Below, in pieces: positions 17,809 to 27,389 of a stretch of 64,000 nucleotides of DNA. Origin of the DNA: an uncultured Pelagibacteraceae bacterium (GTDB lineage Bacteria; Pseudomonadota; Alphaproteobacteria; Pelagibacterales; Pelagibacteraceae); contig CACNIK010000003.1 of the NCBI GenBank assembly GCA_902620525.1, positions 87,131 to 151,130 on the forward strand. Direction: 5' to 3'. How positions within the stretch are numbered: position 1 is the stretch's first letter; each line of letters opens with the position of its first letter. The position numbers and the translations under genes were made by a program. A model generated the notes under the pieces. That model was not told the DNA's origin. It ran no database searches and saw only the letters and a list, made by a program, of their open reading frames with translations.

Positions 17809-18800
17809 TATTTGTTTATTTTTTTCGCAATATCTAGTGCAAAATAAGTTACTATAGCATTTGAGCCTGCTCTTTTTAGTGAAATTAAACTTTCATAGAC
17901 AACATTTTCATTTAAACTTTTATTTTTAATTGAATTAACAATCATCGCGTACTCACCTGAAACTTGATATGAAAATACTGGTATTTTAAAATTTTGTTTT
18001 ATTTGACTTATAATGTCAAGATAAGGCATGCCAGGTTTTACCATAACAAAGTCAGCTCCCTCTTTAATATCTAAACCAACTTCTCTTAAAGACTCTGTAT
18101 AATTTCTCATATCCATTTGGTAAGTTTTTTTATCACCTTTTAATTTTTGTTTCGATCCTATAGCATCTCTAAAAGGCCCATAAAAACTTGAAGCATATTT
18201 AACAGCATAAGATAATATTTGAGTATCTTTTAATTTTTTCTTATCTAGAGCCTTTCTAATAATTCCTACTCTTCCATCCATCATATCTGAGGGGGCAATA
18301 ACATCGGAACCTATTGATGCTTGTAATAAAGCTTGTTTCTCTAAAATCTTTAGAGTTTCATCATTATCAATTTTACCGTTTAATATTATTCCGTCGTGAC
18401 CGTGAGATGTATATGGATCTAAAGCCACATCAGTCATAACACCAAATTTATTATATTTTTTTTTTATTAATTTTATAGCTCTACAAACAAGATTATTTTC
18501 ATTTAGAGCTTCAGAACCGTTACGATCTCTTTGATGATTAGAAGTATTTGGAAAAAGCGCTATCATAGGTAACTTAAATTTTTCTGCTTCATCTAAAATG
18601 CTTGATAATTTATCTAGAGAATATCTGTAGATACCTGGCATTGTCTTAATCTTTTCTTTTTTATTTTTACCTTCAGTTAAAAATATTGGTAAAATTAAAT
18701 CATTTGCGGATAAGTTGTTTTCTGAAATTAGTCTTCTAACCCAATCAGAGTTGCGAACTCTTCTCAATCTTGTTGATGGAAATTTGCCTAAAATCTTCAT
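17805..18800 (-). CDS. hemB: Delta-aminolevulinic acid dehydratase (porphobilinogen synthase)
   Basis: HemB joins two 5-aminolevulinate molecules to porphobilinogen in heme synthesis. The 331 residues show RLRRVRNSDWVRRL at the N-terminus, DVIAPSDMMDGRVG and KPGMPYLD (Schiff-base Lys). The metal segment reads DVALDPYTSHGHDG with Asp/Ala in place of the zinc-binding Cys residues. That is the Mg-dependent alphaproteobacterial type. It is transcribed alone on the minus strand between recO and the oxygenase gene, with a 79 bp divergent spacer on its 5' side. Confidence 0.95.
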   Translation of the reverse strand: MKILGKFPSTRLRRVRNSDWVRRLISENNLSANDLILPIFLTEGKNKKEKIKTMPGIYRYSLDKLSSILDEAEKFKLPMIALFPNTSNHQRDRNGSEALNENNLVCRAIKLIKKKYNKFGVMTDVALDPYTSHGHDGIILNGKIDNDETLKILEKQALLQASIGSDVIAPSDMMDGRVGIIRKALDKKKLKDTQILSYAVKYASSFYGPFRDAIGSKQKLKGDKKTYQMDMRNYTESLREVGLDIKEGADFVMVKPGMPYLDIISQIKQNFKIPVFSYQVSGEYAMIVNSIKNKSLNENVVYESLISLKRAGSNAIVTYFALDIAKKINKY

Positions 18801-18879
18801 TTTTTAATTTTTTTATAATATTTTTTATGCGACAAATATAATATTATACCTTATAAGCAAAGTAATTTAATAGATAAAT

Positions 18880-19476
18880 ATGTCTAATTCAGCAACATCT
18901 GAAGATTTTTATCAAGTTCCGGATCTAACATTTAATATTAATAAATTAAGATCCGACCTTGAGATAATTTTAAAAAATTCAAAATATCAAACACTTGGAA
19001 TAACAAATTTTGCTGCAATTCCAATGAATAAAATTCCGGGTGATGAAAGCTCGATACAAGGTCACAATGTTAGAGGAATATATTATACAAAACCAGATGA
19101 GTCTGGAAAAGAAGTTGTTAGAGATAAACCAATAGATGAGTCCAAATATTCAGAAATAACAAAAGAATTTAAAAACACCTATTTTGAAGAAGTTTATAAT
19201 ATATTAAGTAAAAAATTTAAGTTAGGAAGAGTAAGAATATTATTAAAAGAACCTAGATCCACTTTAAGTTGGCACAGAGATCCTGAACCGAGATTACATA
19301 TACCAATAATAACTAATCCTGGTTGCAAAATGGTTATAGAGGATGTTGCAAAGCATATGCCAGCTGATGGAAAAGTTTGGATTACGAATAATACAAGATA
19401 TCATAATTTCTTTAATGGAGGCGAGCAAAATAGAATTCATATTGTTGCCTGTATGTTGGAAAACAGATTCAACTAA
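18880..19476 (+). CDS. Aspartyl/asparaginyl beta-hydroxylase-like 2OG-Fe(II) oxygenase
   Basis: The 198-residue protein resembles the Asp/Asn beta-hydroxylase fold of 2-oxoglutarate-dependent oxygenases. The C-terminal half contains LSWHRDPEPRLHIPIITN (His-x-Asp iron ligands and Arg) and, about 45 residues on, NNTRYHNFFNGGEQNRIHIVA (distal His and 2OG-binding Arg). No signal peptide or membrane segment is seen, so it should be cytoplasmic. Its substrate is unknown: a protein side chain or a small molecule are both possible. It stands at the head of a run with rpiB and glyA, directly adjacent to the rpiB start. Confidence 0.7.
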   Translation: MSNSATSEDFYQVPDLTFNINKLRSDLEIILKNSKYQTLGITNFAAIPMNKIPGDESSIQGHNVRGIYYTKPDESGKEVVRDKPIDESKYSEITKEFKNTYFEEVYNILSKKFKLGRVRILLKEPRSTLSWHRDPEPRLHIPIITNPGCKMVIEDVAKHMPADGKVWITNNTRYHNFFNGGEQNRIHIVACMLENRFN

Positions 19477-19914
19477 TTGAATTCAATATTTAAAAAAATT
19501 TGTATTTCATCTGATCACGCAGGTTACGAGATTAAAGAATTTATCAAAGAACTATTAATTAAATCAAAAATATCCACTATAGATTTAGGACCTTTTTTGA
19601 AGAAATCAGTTGATTATCCTGATTATGCTAAAAAAGTCTCAAATAGAGTTTCTAAAAAAAAAAGCGAAGTAGGCATATTAGTTTGTGGTTCTGGCACAGG
19701 TATGGCAATTTCAGCCAATAAAACAAAAGGAATTAGGGCTGCCGTAGGATATAATATCAAATCAACCCAATTGTCTCGCCAGCATAATAATGCTAATGTA
19801 TTGTGTTTAGGTTCAAGATTGACTAAAAGAAAAGACATTAAAAAAATTATTAAAATTTTTTTAAATACAAAATTTGAAGGTGGAAGACACAAAAGGAGAG
19901 TTAAAAAAATTTAA
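19477..19914 (+). CDS. rpiB: Ribose-5-phosphate isomerase B
   Basis: RpiB interconverts ribose 5-phosphate and ribulose 5-phosphate. The 145 residues contain CISSDHAGYEIKEFI, LVCGSGTGMAISANK (catalytic Cys) and RQHNNANVLCLGSR. The start appears to be TTG at 19477, directly after the upstream TAA, because no ATG or GTG lies between that stop and the first conserved strand. It adjoins glyA without a gap. Some members of this family act on other pentose or hexose phosphates; the DHAGYE and GSGTGM motifs are standard. Confidence 0.93.
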   Translation: MNSIFKKICISSDHAGYEIKEFIKELLIKSKISTIDLGPFLKKSVDYPDYAKKVSNRVSKKKSEVGILVCGSGTGMAISANKTKGIRAAVGYNIKSTQLSRQHNNANVLCLGSRLTKRKDIKKIIKIFLNTKFEGGRHKRRVKKI

Positions 19915-21216
19915 ATGTCATCGGTAACTAAAATAAAAAGGATATCAAGTAACTTTTTTGAGAGAGATTTAAAAGACTCAGATGAGGATCTATTTAACTC
20001 AATTGCACAGGAGTTTGTTAGACAAAAAAATCATATTGAATTGATTGCATCTGAAAATATTGTTTCTAGAGCTGTTTTAGAGGCCCAAGGTTCAGTTTTG
20101 ACAAATAAATATGCTGAGGGTTATTCTGGTAAAAGATATTATGGAGGTTGCGAGTTTGTTGATATATCTGAAAACTTAGCGATAGAGAGAGCAAAAAAAC
20201 TCTTTAATAGTAAATTTGCAAATGTACAGCCACACTCAGGTGCACAAGCTAATGGAGCTGTATACTTAGCTTTAATTAAACCAGGAGACACTATATTAGG
20301 TATGAGTTTAAATTCTGGTGGGCATTTAACCCACGGAGCTAAACCAGCACAATCAGGTAAATGGTTTAACGCGGTACATTATGATGTCAAAGAGGACACA
20401 GGTTTAATTGATTATGAAAATGTAGAAAAGCTAGCTTTAGAACACAAGCCAAAATTAATTATTGCTGGAGGCAGTGCTTACTCACGAGTTATAAACTTTA
20501 AAAAATTCAAAGATATTTGTAAAAAAGTTAATGCTTATTTCTTAGTTGATATGGCTCATTTTTCTGGGTTGGTGGCTGGTGGCGCTTACCCCAATCCTTT
20601 AGAATATGCAGATGTTGTAACATCTACAACTCATAAAGTTCTGAGAGGACCGCGTGGCGGAATAATTTTAACAAATAATGAGACTCTTTATAAAAAATTT
20701 AACAGCGCTGTTTTTCCTGGTCTTCAAGGCGGGCCGCTAATGCACGTAGTGGCGGCTAAAGCTGTTTGCTTTAAAGAAGCCTTGAGTGAAGAATTTAAAA
20801 AATATACTTCAGATGTAATTTCAAATGCAAGAATTTTAAGTGAAACACTTATTGAAAACAACTTTAAAATATTTTCAGGAGGAACCGATACTCATCTAAT
20901 GTTGGTTGATTTAAGACCATACGGAGTTACAGGTAAAGATGCTGAAGAAAGTTTAGGTAGAGCAAATATAACTTGTAATAAAAATGGTATTCCTTTTGAC
21001 ACGCAAAGTCCAATGATTACCTCAGGTATTAGATTAGGAACACCTGCTGCTACAACAAGAGGTTTTCAAGCAGAAGAATTTAAATTAGTTGGAAAACTTA
21101 TAACAAAAGTTATTAAAGGACTTTCAGAAAACCCAAAAAATAATACAAAAATTGAAAATGAAGTCCAGAAAGAAGTTGTTCAGCTCTGTTCTGATTTTCC
21201 AATATATAGCGGATAA
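19915..21216 (+). CDS. glyA: Serine hydroxymethyltransferase
   Basis: GlyA converts serine and tetrahydrofolate to glycine and methylene-THF. The 433 residues include [33 protein letters not shown], the PLP lysine in [14 protein letters not shown], and [17 protein letters not shown]. Length and order are normal. It follows rpiB directly and precedes nrdR by 11 bp. glyA-nrdR-ribD is a common alphaproteobacterial order, so a folate/nucleotide/riboflavin transcription unit is likely. Confidence 0.97.
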   Translation: MSSVTKIKRISSNFFERDLKDSDEDLFNSIAQEFVRQKNHIELIASENIVSRAVLEAQGSVLTNKYAEGYSGKRYYGGCEFVDISENLAIERAKKLFNSKFANVQPHSGAQANGAVYLALIKPGDTILGMSLNSGGHLTHGAKPAQSGKWFNAVHYDVKEDTGLIDYENVEKLALEHKPKLIIAGGSAYSRVINFKKFKDICKKVNAYFLVDMAHFSGLVAGGAYPNPLEYADVVTSTTHKVLRGPRGGIILTNNETLYKKFNSAVFPGLQGGPLMHVVAAKAVCFKEALSEEFKKYTSDVISNARILSETLIENNFKIFSGGTDTHLMLVDLRPYGVTGKDAEESLGRANITCNKNGIPFDTQSPMITSGIRLGTPAATTRGFQAEEFKLVGKLITKVIKGLSENPKNNTKIENEVQKEVVQLCSDFPIYSG

Positions 21217-21227
21217 TAAAATATTCT

Positions 21228-21695
21228 ATGATTTGTCCTTTTTGTAGAGAAAAAGATACATCAGTAGTTGACTCAAGACCAACTGAAGATGGCACAGCAA
21301 TAAGAAGAAGAAGATTATGCCCCTGTAGTAAAGCTGTTAGATTTACTACGTTTGAAAGAGTTCAATTTAGAGAATTAACCGTAATAAAAAAAAATGGAAG
21401 AAGATCTCCATTTGATAGAGAGAAGCTGGCAAAATCCCTTTTTACAGCTTTAAAAAAAAGGCCGTTCGATGCCGATACTATTGAAAAAATTGTTTCAAAA
21501 ATTTCAAGAGAACTTGAAGAAATGGGACAATCTGAAATTCAATCAAGTATTATTGGAAGAAGAGTGATGGACGAGCTTAAGGAACTCGATAAAATTGCCT
21601 ATATAAGGTTTGCCTCAGTATATACAAATTTTAAGGAGGTAGGAGAATTTGGTGAATATATTGATGAGTTACATGGCAAGTCAAAAAAGAAATAA
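21228..21695 (+). CDS. nrdR: Transcriptional repressor NrdR, unusual zinc ribbon
   Basis: NrdR represses ribonucleotide reductase genes using an ATP-cone that senses dATP. The 155 residues have an N-terminal zinc ribbon (about 1-45, starting MICPFCREKDTSVVDSRPTEDG) and an ATP-cone (about 49-139, with VIKKNGRRSPFDREKL). The second zinc knuckle reads RLCPCSKAVRFTTFE. The two Cys are spaced CxC with four residues before RFTTF, where the family usually has CxxC with two residues between. A small compensated reading-frame change could explain it. Zinc binding may still occur. It overlaps ribD by 47 bp. Confidence 0.92.
   Translation: MICPFCREKDTSVVDSRPTEDGTAIRRRRLCPCSKAVRFTTFERVQFRELTVIKKNGRRSPFDREKLAKSLFTALKKRPFDADTIEKIVSKISRELEEMGQSEIQSSIIGRRVMDELKELDKIAYIRFASVYTNFKEVGEFGEYIDELHGKSKKK
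21633..21640 (+). promoter_or_regulatory. Strong Shine-Dalgarno of ribD
   Basis: AAGGAGGT is a perfect ribosome-binding sequence inside the nrdR coding region. It lies 8 bp before TTG 21649, 11 bp before GTG 21652 and 23 bp before the first ATG (21664). The spacing favours one of the non-ATG starts for ribD. Such a full site is uncommon elsewhere in this window. Confidence 0.7.
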
Positions 21696-22770
21696 AACAA
21701 AAGCAAAACATATTGAAAATTTAGCCTTGGCATTTGAATTGGCAAAGATAAATTTGGGCTCAACAAAAGAAAATCCCTCTGTAGGATGCGTTGTTGAAAA
21801 AAATGGTAGCATAATTTCCAGTGGTTACACATCTATAAATGGCAGACCTCACGCGGAATACAACGCTTTAAATAAAAATATTAATTTTAAAAATTCAAAT
21901 GTTTATGTAACTCTTGAACCATGTACACACTATGGAAAAACACCTCCATGTACAAATATTATAAAAAAAAAAAAAATAAAAAGGGTTTTTTACTCAATTA
22001 ATGATATAGACAAAAGAAGTAAAAATAAGTCTCAGAAAGCACTTAGTAAAAAAAATATATCAATTAATAAATTTTTACTAAAAAAAAAAGCTCAAAAGTT
22101 TTATGAAAGTTATCATAGGTTTAAAAAAAATGATTTACCAATAATTGATGTTAAATTGGCTTTATCAAAAGACTATTTTACAATTAGCAAAAAGAAAAAA
22201 TGGATTACAAATGAGCAATCACGTAGGTTGTCACATTTTTTAAGAACTCAATATAACGCTTTGTTATCAACTTCAAAAAGCATAAATAATGATAACTCAT
22301 TGTTAAACTGTAGGATTGATGGATTGGAAAATAAGTCACCAAATTTGATTATTTTAGATAGGTATCTAAAAATTAAAAAAAATTTAAATATTTTTAAAAA
22401 AAAAATAGATAGAAAAATTTATATATACACAACAAATAATGATGAAAAAAAAATTTATTGGCTAAAAAAAAACAACGTTAAGGTGATATTAGTTGATAAA
22501 ATGAAGACAAGAGATGATTATATTAAGATATTTAGGTCATTTACCAAATTAAATTTTTTAAGAGTTTTCGTTGAATCTGGGTTAACTTTAGTTAATTTTC
22601 TTATAAATAAAAAATTATTAAATAATATTTATATTTTTAAAACTGATACCAATTTGAATAAAAATGGTTTTAATAACTCTAGCAATAAACTAATTAAAAA
22701 GATAAAACTAAGAAACAAACTTAAAGTTTATTTAAACAGTGACAGTGTCTACTTAGAAAGATTAAATTAA
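21649..22770 (+). CDS. ribD: Bifunctional riboflavin deaminase/reductase RibD
   Basis: RibD deaminates and then reduces the pyrimidine intermediate of riboflavin synthesis. The 373 residues carry an N-terminal deaminase domain with HAEYNALN and the zinc site LEPCTHYGKTPPCTN (about 65-105), then a reductase domain (about 155-370, from VKLALSKDYF), which is Lys-rich and rather diverged. The start is either TTG 21649 or GTG 21652, chosen by the AAGGAGGT site; ATG 21664 or 21673 are alternatives. It shares 1 bp with ribE and heads the rib operon. Confidence 0.92.
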   Translation: MVNILMSYMASQKRNKTKAKHIENLALAFELAKINLGSTKENPSVGCVVEKNGSIISSGYTSINGRPHAEYNALNKNINFKNSNVYVTLEPCTHYGKTPPCTNIIKKKKIKRVFYSINDIDKRSKNKSQKALSKKNISINKFLLKKKAQKFYESYHRFKKNDLPIIDVKLALSKDYFTISKKKKWITNEQSRRLSHFLRTQYNALLSTSKSINNDNSLLNCRIDGLENKSPNLIILDRYLKIKKNLNIFKKKIDRKIYIYTTNNDEKKIYWLKKNNVKVILVDKMKTRDDYIKIFRSFTKLNFLRVFVESGLTLVNFLINKKLLNNIYIFKTDTNLNKNGFNNSSNKLIKKIKLRNKLKVYLNSDSVYLERLN

Positions 22771-23354
22771 TGTTTAACGGAATTATTAAAAGTACAGGTA
22801 CAATTAAAAATATTAAAAAAAGGAAAAAGAGTATGATGCTTTCAATTTACTCAAATTTGAAACTAAAAAAAAATTCTTTGGGAGACTCAATTTCTTGCGA
22901 TGGAGTGTGCCTAACACTTACATCCAAAAAAAACAAAATGTTAACCTTCTATCTATCCGATGAAACGATAAAAAGATCAAATTTTTCTCAAATTAAAATC
23001 GGTAAAATTGTAAATATGGAGAAATCTTTAAAATATGGAGAAATTGTTTCCGGTCATTATACGCAGGGTCATGTTGATACAGTTGGAAAAATTCTAAACA
23101 TAAAAATTTTAGACAAAACTTGGATTATTCAAATTAAAACACCTAAACAATTTAATAAATATATAGTCGAAAAGGCCTCTATCCACATTAATGGAGTATC
23201 TTTAACTGTTTCAAAAAAAAAAAGTAAATTTTTTGAAATTAATATAATTCCTCACACTTTAAAATTAACAAATCTTAAAAATCTGAAAATTAATGATTTA
23301 GTCAACATTGAATTTGATATTTTTGGTAAATATCTTCATGAGATTAATAATTAA
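22770..23354 (+). CDS. ribE: Riboflavin synthase alpha chain
   Basis: This enzyme dismutates two 6,7-dimethyl-8-ribityllumazine molecules into riboflavin. The 194 residues show the expected internal duplication: MFNGIIKSTGTI and GDSISCDGVCLTLTS in the first lumazine-binding repeat, GHYTQGHVDTVGKI between, and ASIHINGVSLTVS in the second. It lies between ribD (1 bp overlap) and the ribB-like gene (no gap). The family name RibE is used here; E. coli calls the same enzyme RibC. Confidence 0.94.
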   Translation: MFNGIIKSTGTIKNIKKRKKSMMLSIYSNLKLKKNSLGDSISCDGVCLTLTSKKNKMLTFYLSDETIKRSNFSQIKIGKIVNMEKSLKYGEIVSGHYTQGHVDTVGKILNIKILDKTWIIQIKTPKQFNKYIVEKASIHINGVSLTVSKKKSKFFEINIIPHTLKLTNLKNLKINDLVNIEFDIFGKYLHEINN

Positions 23355-24425
23355 ATGACTAAAAATCACTTATCACCTATAAAAGAAATTATAAAAGATG
23401 CCAAAAGAGGCAAAATGTTTATCTTGGTTGACGACAAAGATAGAGAAAACGAGGGTGATTTAATAATTCCAGGGTCTAAATGTAATTCAAAAAATATTAA
23501 TTTTATGGCAACTCATGGTAGAGGCCTAATTTGTTTAGCTTTAACTAAACAGAAAGTAGATGAATTAAATCTGCCGCTTATGTCATCTTTAAACAAAGCT
23601 AGAATGCAAACGGCTTTTACAATTTCAATCGAAGCAAGAAAGGGTATCACCACAGGAATATCAGCATTCGATAGAGCTAAAACAGTTAAAATCGCTATAA
23701 GTAAAGATTCAAGAAAAAAAGATATAGTTTCACCAGGTCATGTATTTCCACTTGTAGCTAGATCAGGAGGAGTTTTAGAGAGAGCTGGTCACACAGAAGC
23801 TTCAGTAGATATATCCAAATTATCTAAATTAAACCCAAGCGCTGTTATTTGTGAGGTTATGAATCAGGATGGAAGAATGGCAAGATTAAATGATTTAAAA
23901 ATATTTGCAAAAAAACATAAATTAAAAATTGCAAGTATTGAAGATATTATCTCATTTAGACTCAAGAATGAAAAATTGATTAAAAGTATTAAAGTTAAAA
24001 ACATTATATTAAAAAAACAAAAATATGATTTTTTAACTTACAGAAATTTAGTAGATAAATCTGAATGTTTTGTTGTTAAAAAGGGAAAGTTTAACAAAAA
24101 TAAATCAATACGTGTACGTGTGCTTTCACAATTAATGAAAAACAATAGATTTAGTATTAAAAATAAACAAATTGAAAAATCTTTAAAATATTTATCTAAT
24201 TATAATGATTTTGCCTTGGTTATAATTAAAGATAAAAAGTCTCTTAAACAAAAAATTTTTGAAGAAACGAAAAACAACAATATACTTAGATATTATGGTA
24301 TTGGAGCTCAAATAATTAAAGATTTAAATATAAAAAATATGATATTAGTATCAAGATCTAAAAAAAAAATTATAGGTTTAGATGGCTTTGGAATAAAGAT
24401 TATAAAACAAGAAATTATAAAATGA
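23355..24425 (+). CDS. ribB: DHBP synthase RibB with degenerate GTP cyclohydrolase II-like C-domain (RibBX type)
   Basis: The N-terminal domain (about 1-205) makes 3,4-dihydroxy-2-butanone 4-phosphate from ribulose 5-phosphate. It has DDKDRENEGDLI, ATHGRGLICLAL, GITTGISAFDRA and SPGHVFPLVARSGGVLERAGHTE with SVD after it. The remaining 150 residues occupy the place of GTP cyclohydrolase II. They lack the zinc Cys set (normally Cys...RCDCG) and the catalytic Tyr/Arg region, so that activity should be lost. Such RibBX proteins are known in proteobacteria. A true ribA is not in this window. It overlaps ribH by 4 bp. Confidence 0.9.
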   Translation: MTKNHLSPIKEIIKDAKRGKMFILVDDKDRENEGDLIIPGSKCNSKNINFMATHGRGLICLALTKQKVDELNLPLMSSLNKARMQTAFTISIEARKGITTGISAFDRAKTVKIAISKDSRKKDIVSPGHVFPLVARSGGVLERAGHTEASVDISKLSKLNPSAVICEVMNQDGRMARLNDLKIFAKKHKLKIASIEDIISFRLKNEKLIKSIKVKNIILKKQKYDFLTYRNLVDKSECFVVKKGKFNKNKSIRVRVLSQLMKNNRFSIKNKQIEKSLKYLSNYNDFALVIIKDKKSLKQKIFEETKNNNILRYYGIGAQIIKDLNIKNMILVSRSKKKIIGLDGFGIKIIKQEIIK

Positions 24426-24817
24426 AAAAAAAATTCTTAATTGTTGCATCAAATTACTATGAGGACATAACAAAAAATTTAATAAATGGTTCTTTAAAAA
24501 AATTTAACAAAATTAAAAAAGATATTAAAATCATTAAAGTTCCAGGAACTTTTGAAATTCCTATTGTAATATCAAAAAATTTAAAGCGTTTTGACGGGTT
24601 CATTGCTTTAGGTTGTGTCATAAAAGGTCAAACTCCACATTTTGATTTCATATGTAACGCCACTTTTATATCATTATCAAATTTATCTACGAAAGCAAAA
24701 AAACCTATAGGTAATGGCATAATAACAGCACTTAATAAGAGACAAGCAAAGAAAAGATCAAACTTAAAAGGCCAAGAGGCTGCAAATGCCGTCTTAGAAG
24801 TGATTAATAATGGTTAA
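24422..24817 (+). CDS. ribH: 6,7-dimethyl-8-ribityllumazine synthase
   Basis: RibH joins the RibB product with the RibD product to form the lumazine that RibE uses. The 131 residues include VASNYYEDITKNLI, VPGTFEIPIVI, DGFIALGCVIKGQTPHFDFIC (active-site His) and PIGNGIITALNKRQA. It is a little shorter than the usual 150, mostly at the N-terminus. It overlaps ribB and nusB by a few bases, completing ribD-E-B-H-nusB. Confidence 0.95.
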   Translation: MKKKFLIVASNYYEDITKNLINGSLKKFNKIKKDIKIIKVPGTFEIPIVISKNLKRFDGFIALGCVIKGQTPHFDFICNATFISLSNLSTKAKKPIGNGIITALNKRQAKKRSNLKGQEAANAVLEVINNG

Positions 24818-25205
24818 TGTTGCTAAAAATTCCACTCCCAGAGTTAAAATAATCCAAAAACTTTACTCAAAGGTTTTGAATCCGGACGAAAAAATTATAT
24901 ATAACAAAAGTCAGTACAAAAAATTTATCAAAGATGTAACAGAGGGAACTTTAGAAAGAAGAGAGCTTATAGAGGAAACGGTAGAAAAATTTTTGAAGGA
25001 TGATATCGATCTTAAAAGAACTGACAAACTACTCAAAATTATTATATTTGCGGCAGTTTTTGAGTTATTATATAAACATAATAATCCAAAAAAAGTGATA
25101 ATAAGTGAGTATCTTAAAACTTCTCATTTTTTTTTAGAAAAAGCCCAAATTAAATATTTAAATGCTATTTTAGACAAATTGTCTGATTTAATAAGAAAAA
25201 ATTAA
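24810..25205 (+). CDS. nusB: Transcription antitermination factor NusB
   Basis: NusB binds boxA RNA with ribosomal protein S10 and supports antitermination of rRNA transcription. The 131-residue all-helical protein has RVKIIQKLYSKVLNP at the start and the family's later motifs KIIIFAAVFELLYKHNNPKKVIISEYLKTSHFF. The canonical RxxA(V/L)Q start is altered, as is common in reduced genomes. It overlaps ribH by 8 bp and closes the operon; ribH-nusB linkage is widespread. Confidence 0.88.
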   Translation: MVNVAKNSTPRVKIIQKLYSKVLNPDEKIIYNKSQYKKFIKDVTEGTLERRELIEETVEKFLKDDIDLKRTDKLLKIIIFAAVFELLYKHNNPKKVIISEYLKTSHFFLEKAQIKYLNAILDKLSDLIRKN

Positions 25206-25286
25206 TTTTTTGAACAATATGATACATAATTACTTAAAGTTTAGCTTGCGTTTCTTATTATATTTTGGCATTTATCGTTACAATAT

Positions 25287-27389
25287 ATGAACTCTTCTCT
25301 TGAACTTCTCTATTTAATAATTTTTTCAGGAATATTAGCCGTAGGTTATAGCTATCTTTTGTCTGGTCAGATTATGTCTTCTAGTGCTGGCAATGATAAA
25401 ATGAGGGACATAGCAGGAGCGATTCAAATAGGTGCAAAAGCATATTTAAATAGACAATATAAAACTATAGCGATAGTAGGTTTAATAGTTTTAATTATTG
25501 TAACTTATTTTTTTAATTTTTTAGTAGGATTTGGATATTTTATTGGAGCGACTTTATCAGGTATTGCAGGCTATATAGGTATGCTAATATCTGTTCAGGC
25601 TAATGTAAGAACTGCAGAAGCATCTAGAAAAAGTTTACAGTCAGGTTTAAGCATTGCTTTTAAATCTGGGGCCATTACAGGCTTATTAGTTGCGGGCTTA
25701 GCTCTTTTATCAATCGCAATTTATTATCTTATTTTGATTAACTTAAATACTGATAGTAGAGACATTATAAACGCTTTAGTAGCATTGGGTTTTGGTGCAT
25801 CATTAATTTCAATTTTTGCGAGATTAGGTGGTGGAATTTTTACAAAAGGAGCTGACGTAGGAGCTGATTTAGTTGGTAAAGTTGAAGCTGGGATACCAGA
25901 AGACGATCCACGAAATCCTGCTGTAATTGCAGACAACGTTGGAGACAATGTGGGAGATTGTGCTGGAATGGCAGCAGATTTATTTGAAACTTATGCAGTA
26001 ACTATAGTTGCTACCATGGTTCTAGCGTCAATTTTTTTTCCTGAAACACCAAATATGATGGTTTATCCTTTAGCAATAGGTGGATCATGTATTATTACAT
26101 CGATCATAGGGACTTGGTTTGTAAGATTAGGAAATAGTAAAAATATAATGGGTGCTTTATATAAAGGATTTGTTGCTACTGCTATTCTATCTTTACTAAT
26201 TTTATATCCTTTGACAAAAGCTACTTTAGGCTTGACCGAAAGTTATTCTTACTCAAACATAAATTTTACTGGTTTTGATTTATACATATGCGCTGTTATA
26301 GGATTAATAATTACGGGTTTAATTATTTGGATTACAGAATATTATACAGGAACTAACTTCAGGCCTGTTAAAAGTGTGGCTAAATCTTCTACAACAGGTC
26401 ATGGCACAAACGTGATACAAGGTCTAGCAATTTCAATGGAAGCAACAGCAATACCGGCTCTTATTATTGTAATTGGAATTATAAGTACTTATAATTTTGC
26501 TGGTTTATTCGGTATAGCAATTGCAGTAACTTCGATGTTAGCTTTAACTGGAATGGTTGTTGCTTTGGATGCATACGGTCCAGTAACTGATAACGCAGGT
26601 GGAATTGCCGAAATGTCCAAACTTCCAAAAAATGTAAGAAAAACGACAGATGCTTTGGACGCAGTAGGAAATACAACTAAAGCTGTCACCAAAGGATATG
26701 CAATCGGTTCCGCAGGTTTAGGTGCTTTAGTTTTATTTGCCGCCTATACTGAAGATATCAAATATTATTCAATGGATAAAACTTCTTCGTTATATCAAAT
26801 GGAAGTCAGTTTTGATTTATCTAATCCTTACGTAGTAATAGGTTTGTTAATTGGTGGTTTGCTTCCCTATCTATTTGGATCAATGGGCATGCAAGCAGTT
26901 GGTAGAGCTGGAGGAGCAGTTGTTGTTGAGGTTAGAAGACAATTTAAAAAAATACCTGGTATAATGAAAGGCAAAAGAAAACCTGATTACGGTAGGTTGG
27001 TAGATTTGTTAACAAAGGCTGCAATTAAAGAAATGATCATACCTTCCTTGTTACCAGTTTTATCTCCTATAGTTCTTTATATTTTAATTTTATTTATTGC
27101 CGGAAAAGTTGCTGCTTTAGCTGCCTTAGGAGCAATGTTATTAGGTGTTATAGTAACAGGCTTGTTCGTGGCCATTTCAATGACAGCAGGTGGAGGAGCA
27201 TGGGACAATGCTAAAAAATATATAGAAGATGGAAATTTTGGTGGAAAAGGATCTGAAGCGCATAAAGCTGCTGTAACAGGCGATACAGTTGGAGATCCTT
27301 ATAAAGATACTGCGGGACCAGCAGTTAATCCAATGATTAAAATCACAAATATAGTTGCTTTATTACTGTTATCTATAATAGCACACTAA
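25287..27389 (+). CDS. hppA: Membrane proton-pumping pyrophosphatase, K+-independent type
   Basis: HppA couples PPi hydrolysis to proton export, recovering energy from biosynthetic pyrophosphate. The 700 residues form about sixteen helices. The substrate site [20 protein letters not shown] is followed by the acidic [17 protein letters not shown], and a second site lies near [15 protein letters not shown]. The segment [10 protein letters not shown] carries Lys465, which marks the K+-independent class; K+-dependent enzymes have Ala there. An 81 bp upstream spacer suggests its own promoter. The stop overlaps convergent bamE by 4 bp. Confidence 0.96.
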   Translation: MNSSLELLYLIIFSGILAVGYSYLLSGQIMSSSAGNDKMRDIAGAIQIGAKAYLNRQYKTIAIVGLIVLIIVTYFFNFLVGFGYFIGATLSGIAGYIGMLISVQANVRTAEASRKSLQSGLSIAFKSGAITGLLVAGLALLSIAIYYLILINLNTDSRDIINALVALGFGASLISIFARLGGGIFTKGADVGADLVGKVEAGIPEDDPRNPAVIADNVGDNVGDCAGMAADLFETYAVTIVATMVLASIFFPETPNMMVYPLAIGGSCIITSIIGTWFVRLGNSKNIMGALYKGFVATAILSLLILYPLTKATLGLTESYSYSNINFTGFDLYICAVIGLIITGLIIWITEYYTGTNFRPVKSVAKSSTTGHGTNVIQGLAISMEATAIPALIIVIGIISTYNFAGLFGIAIAVTSMLALTGMVVALDAYGPVTDNAGGIAEMSKLPKNVRKTTDALDAVGNTTKAVTKGYAIGSAGLGALVLFAAYTEDIKYYSMDKTSSLYQMEVSFDLSNPYVVIGLLIGGLLPYLFGSMGMQAVGRAGGAVVVEVRRQFKKIPGIMKGKRKPDYGRLVDLLTKAAIKEMIIPSLLPVLSPIVLYILILFIAGKVAALAALGAMLLGVIVTGLFVAISMTAGGGAWDNAKKYIEDGNFGGKGSEAHKAAVTGDTVGDPYKDTAGPAVNPMIKITNIVALLLLSIIAH

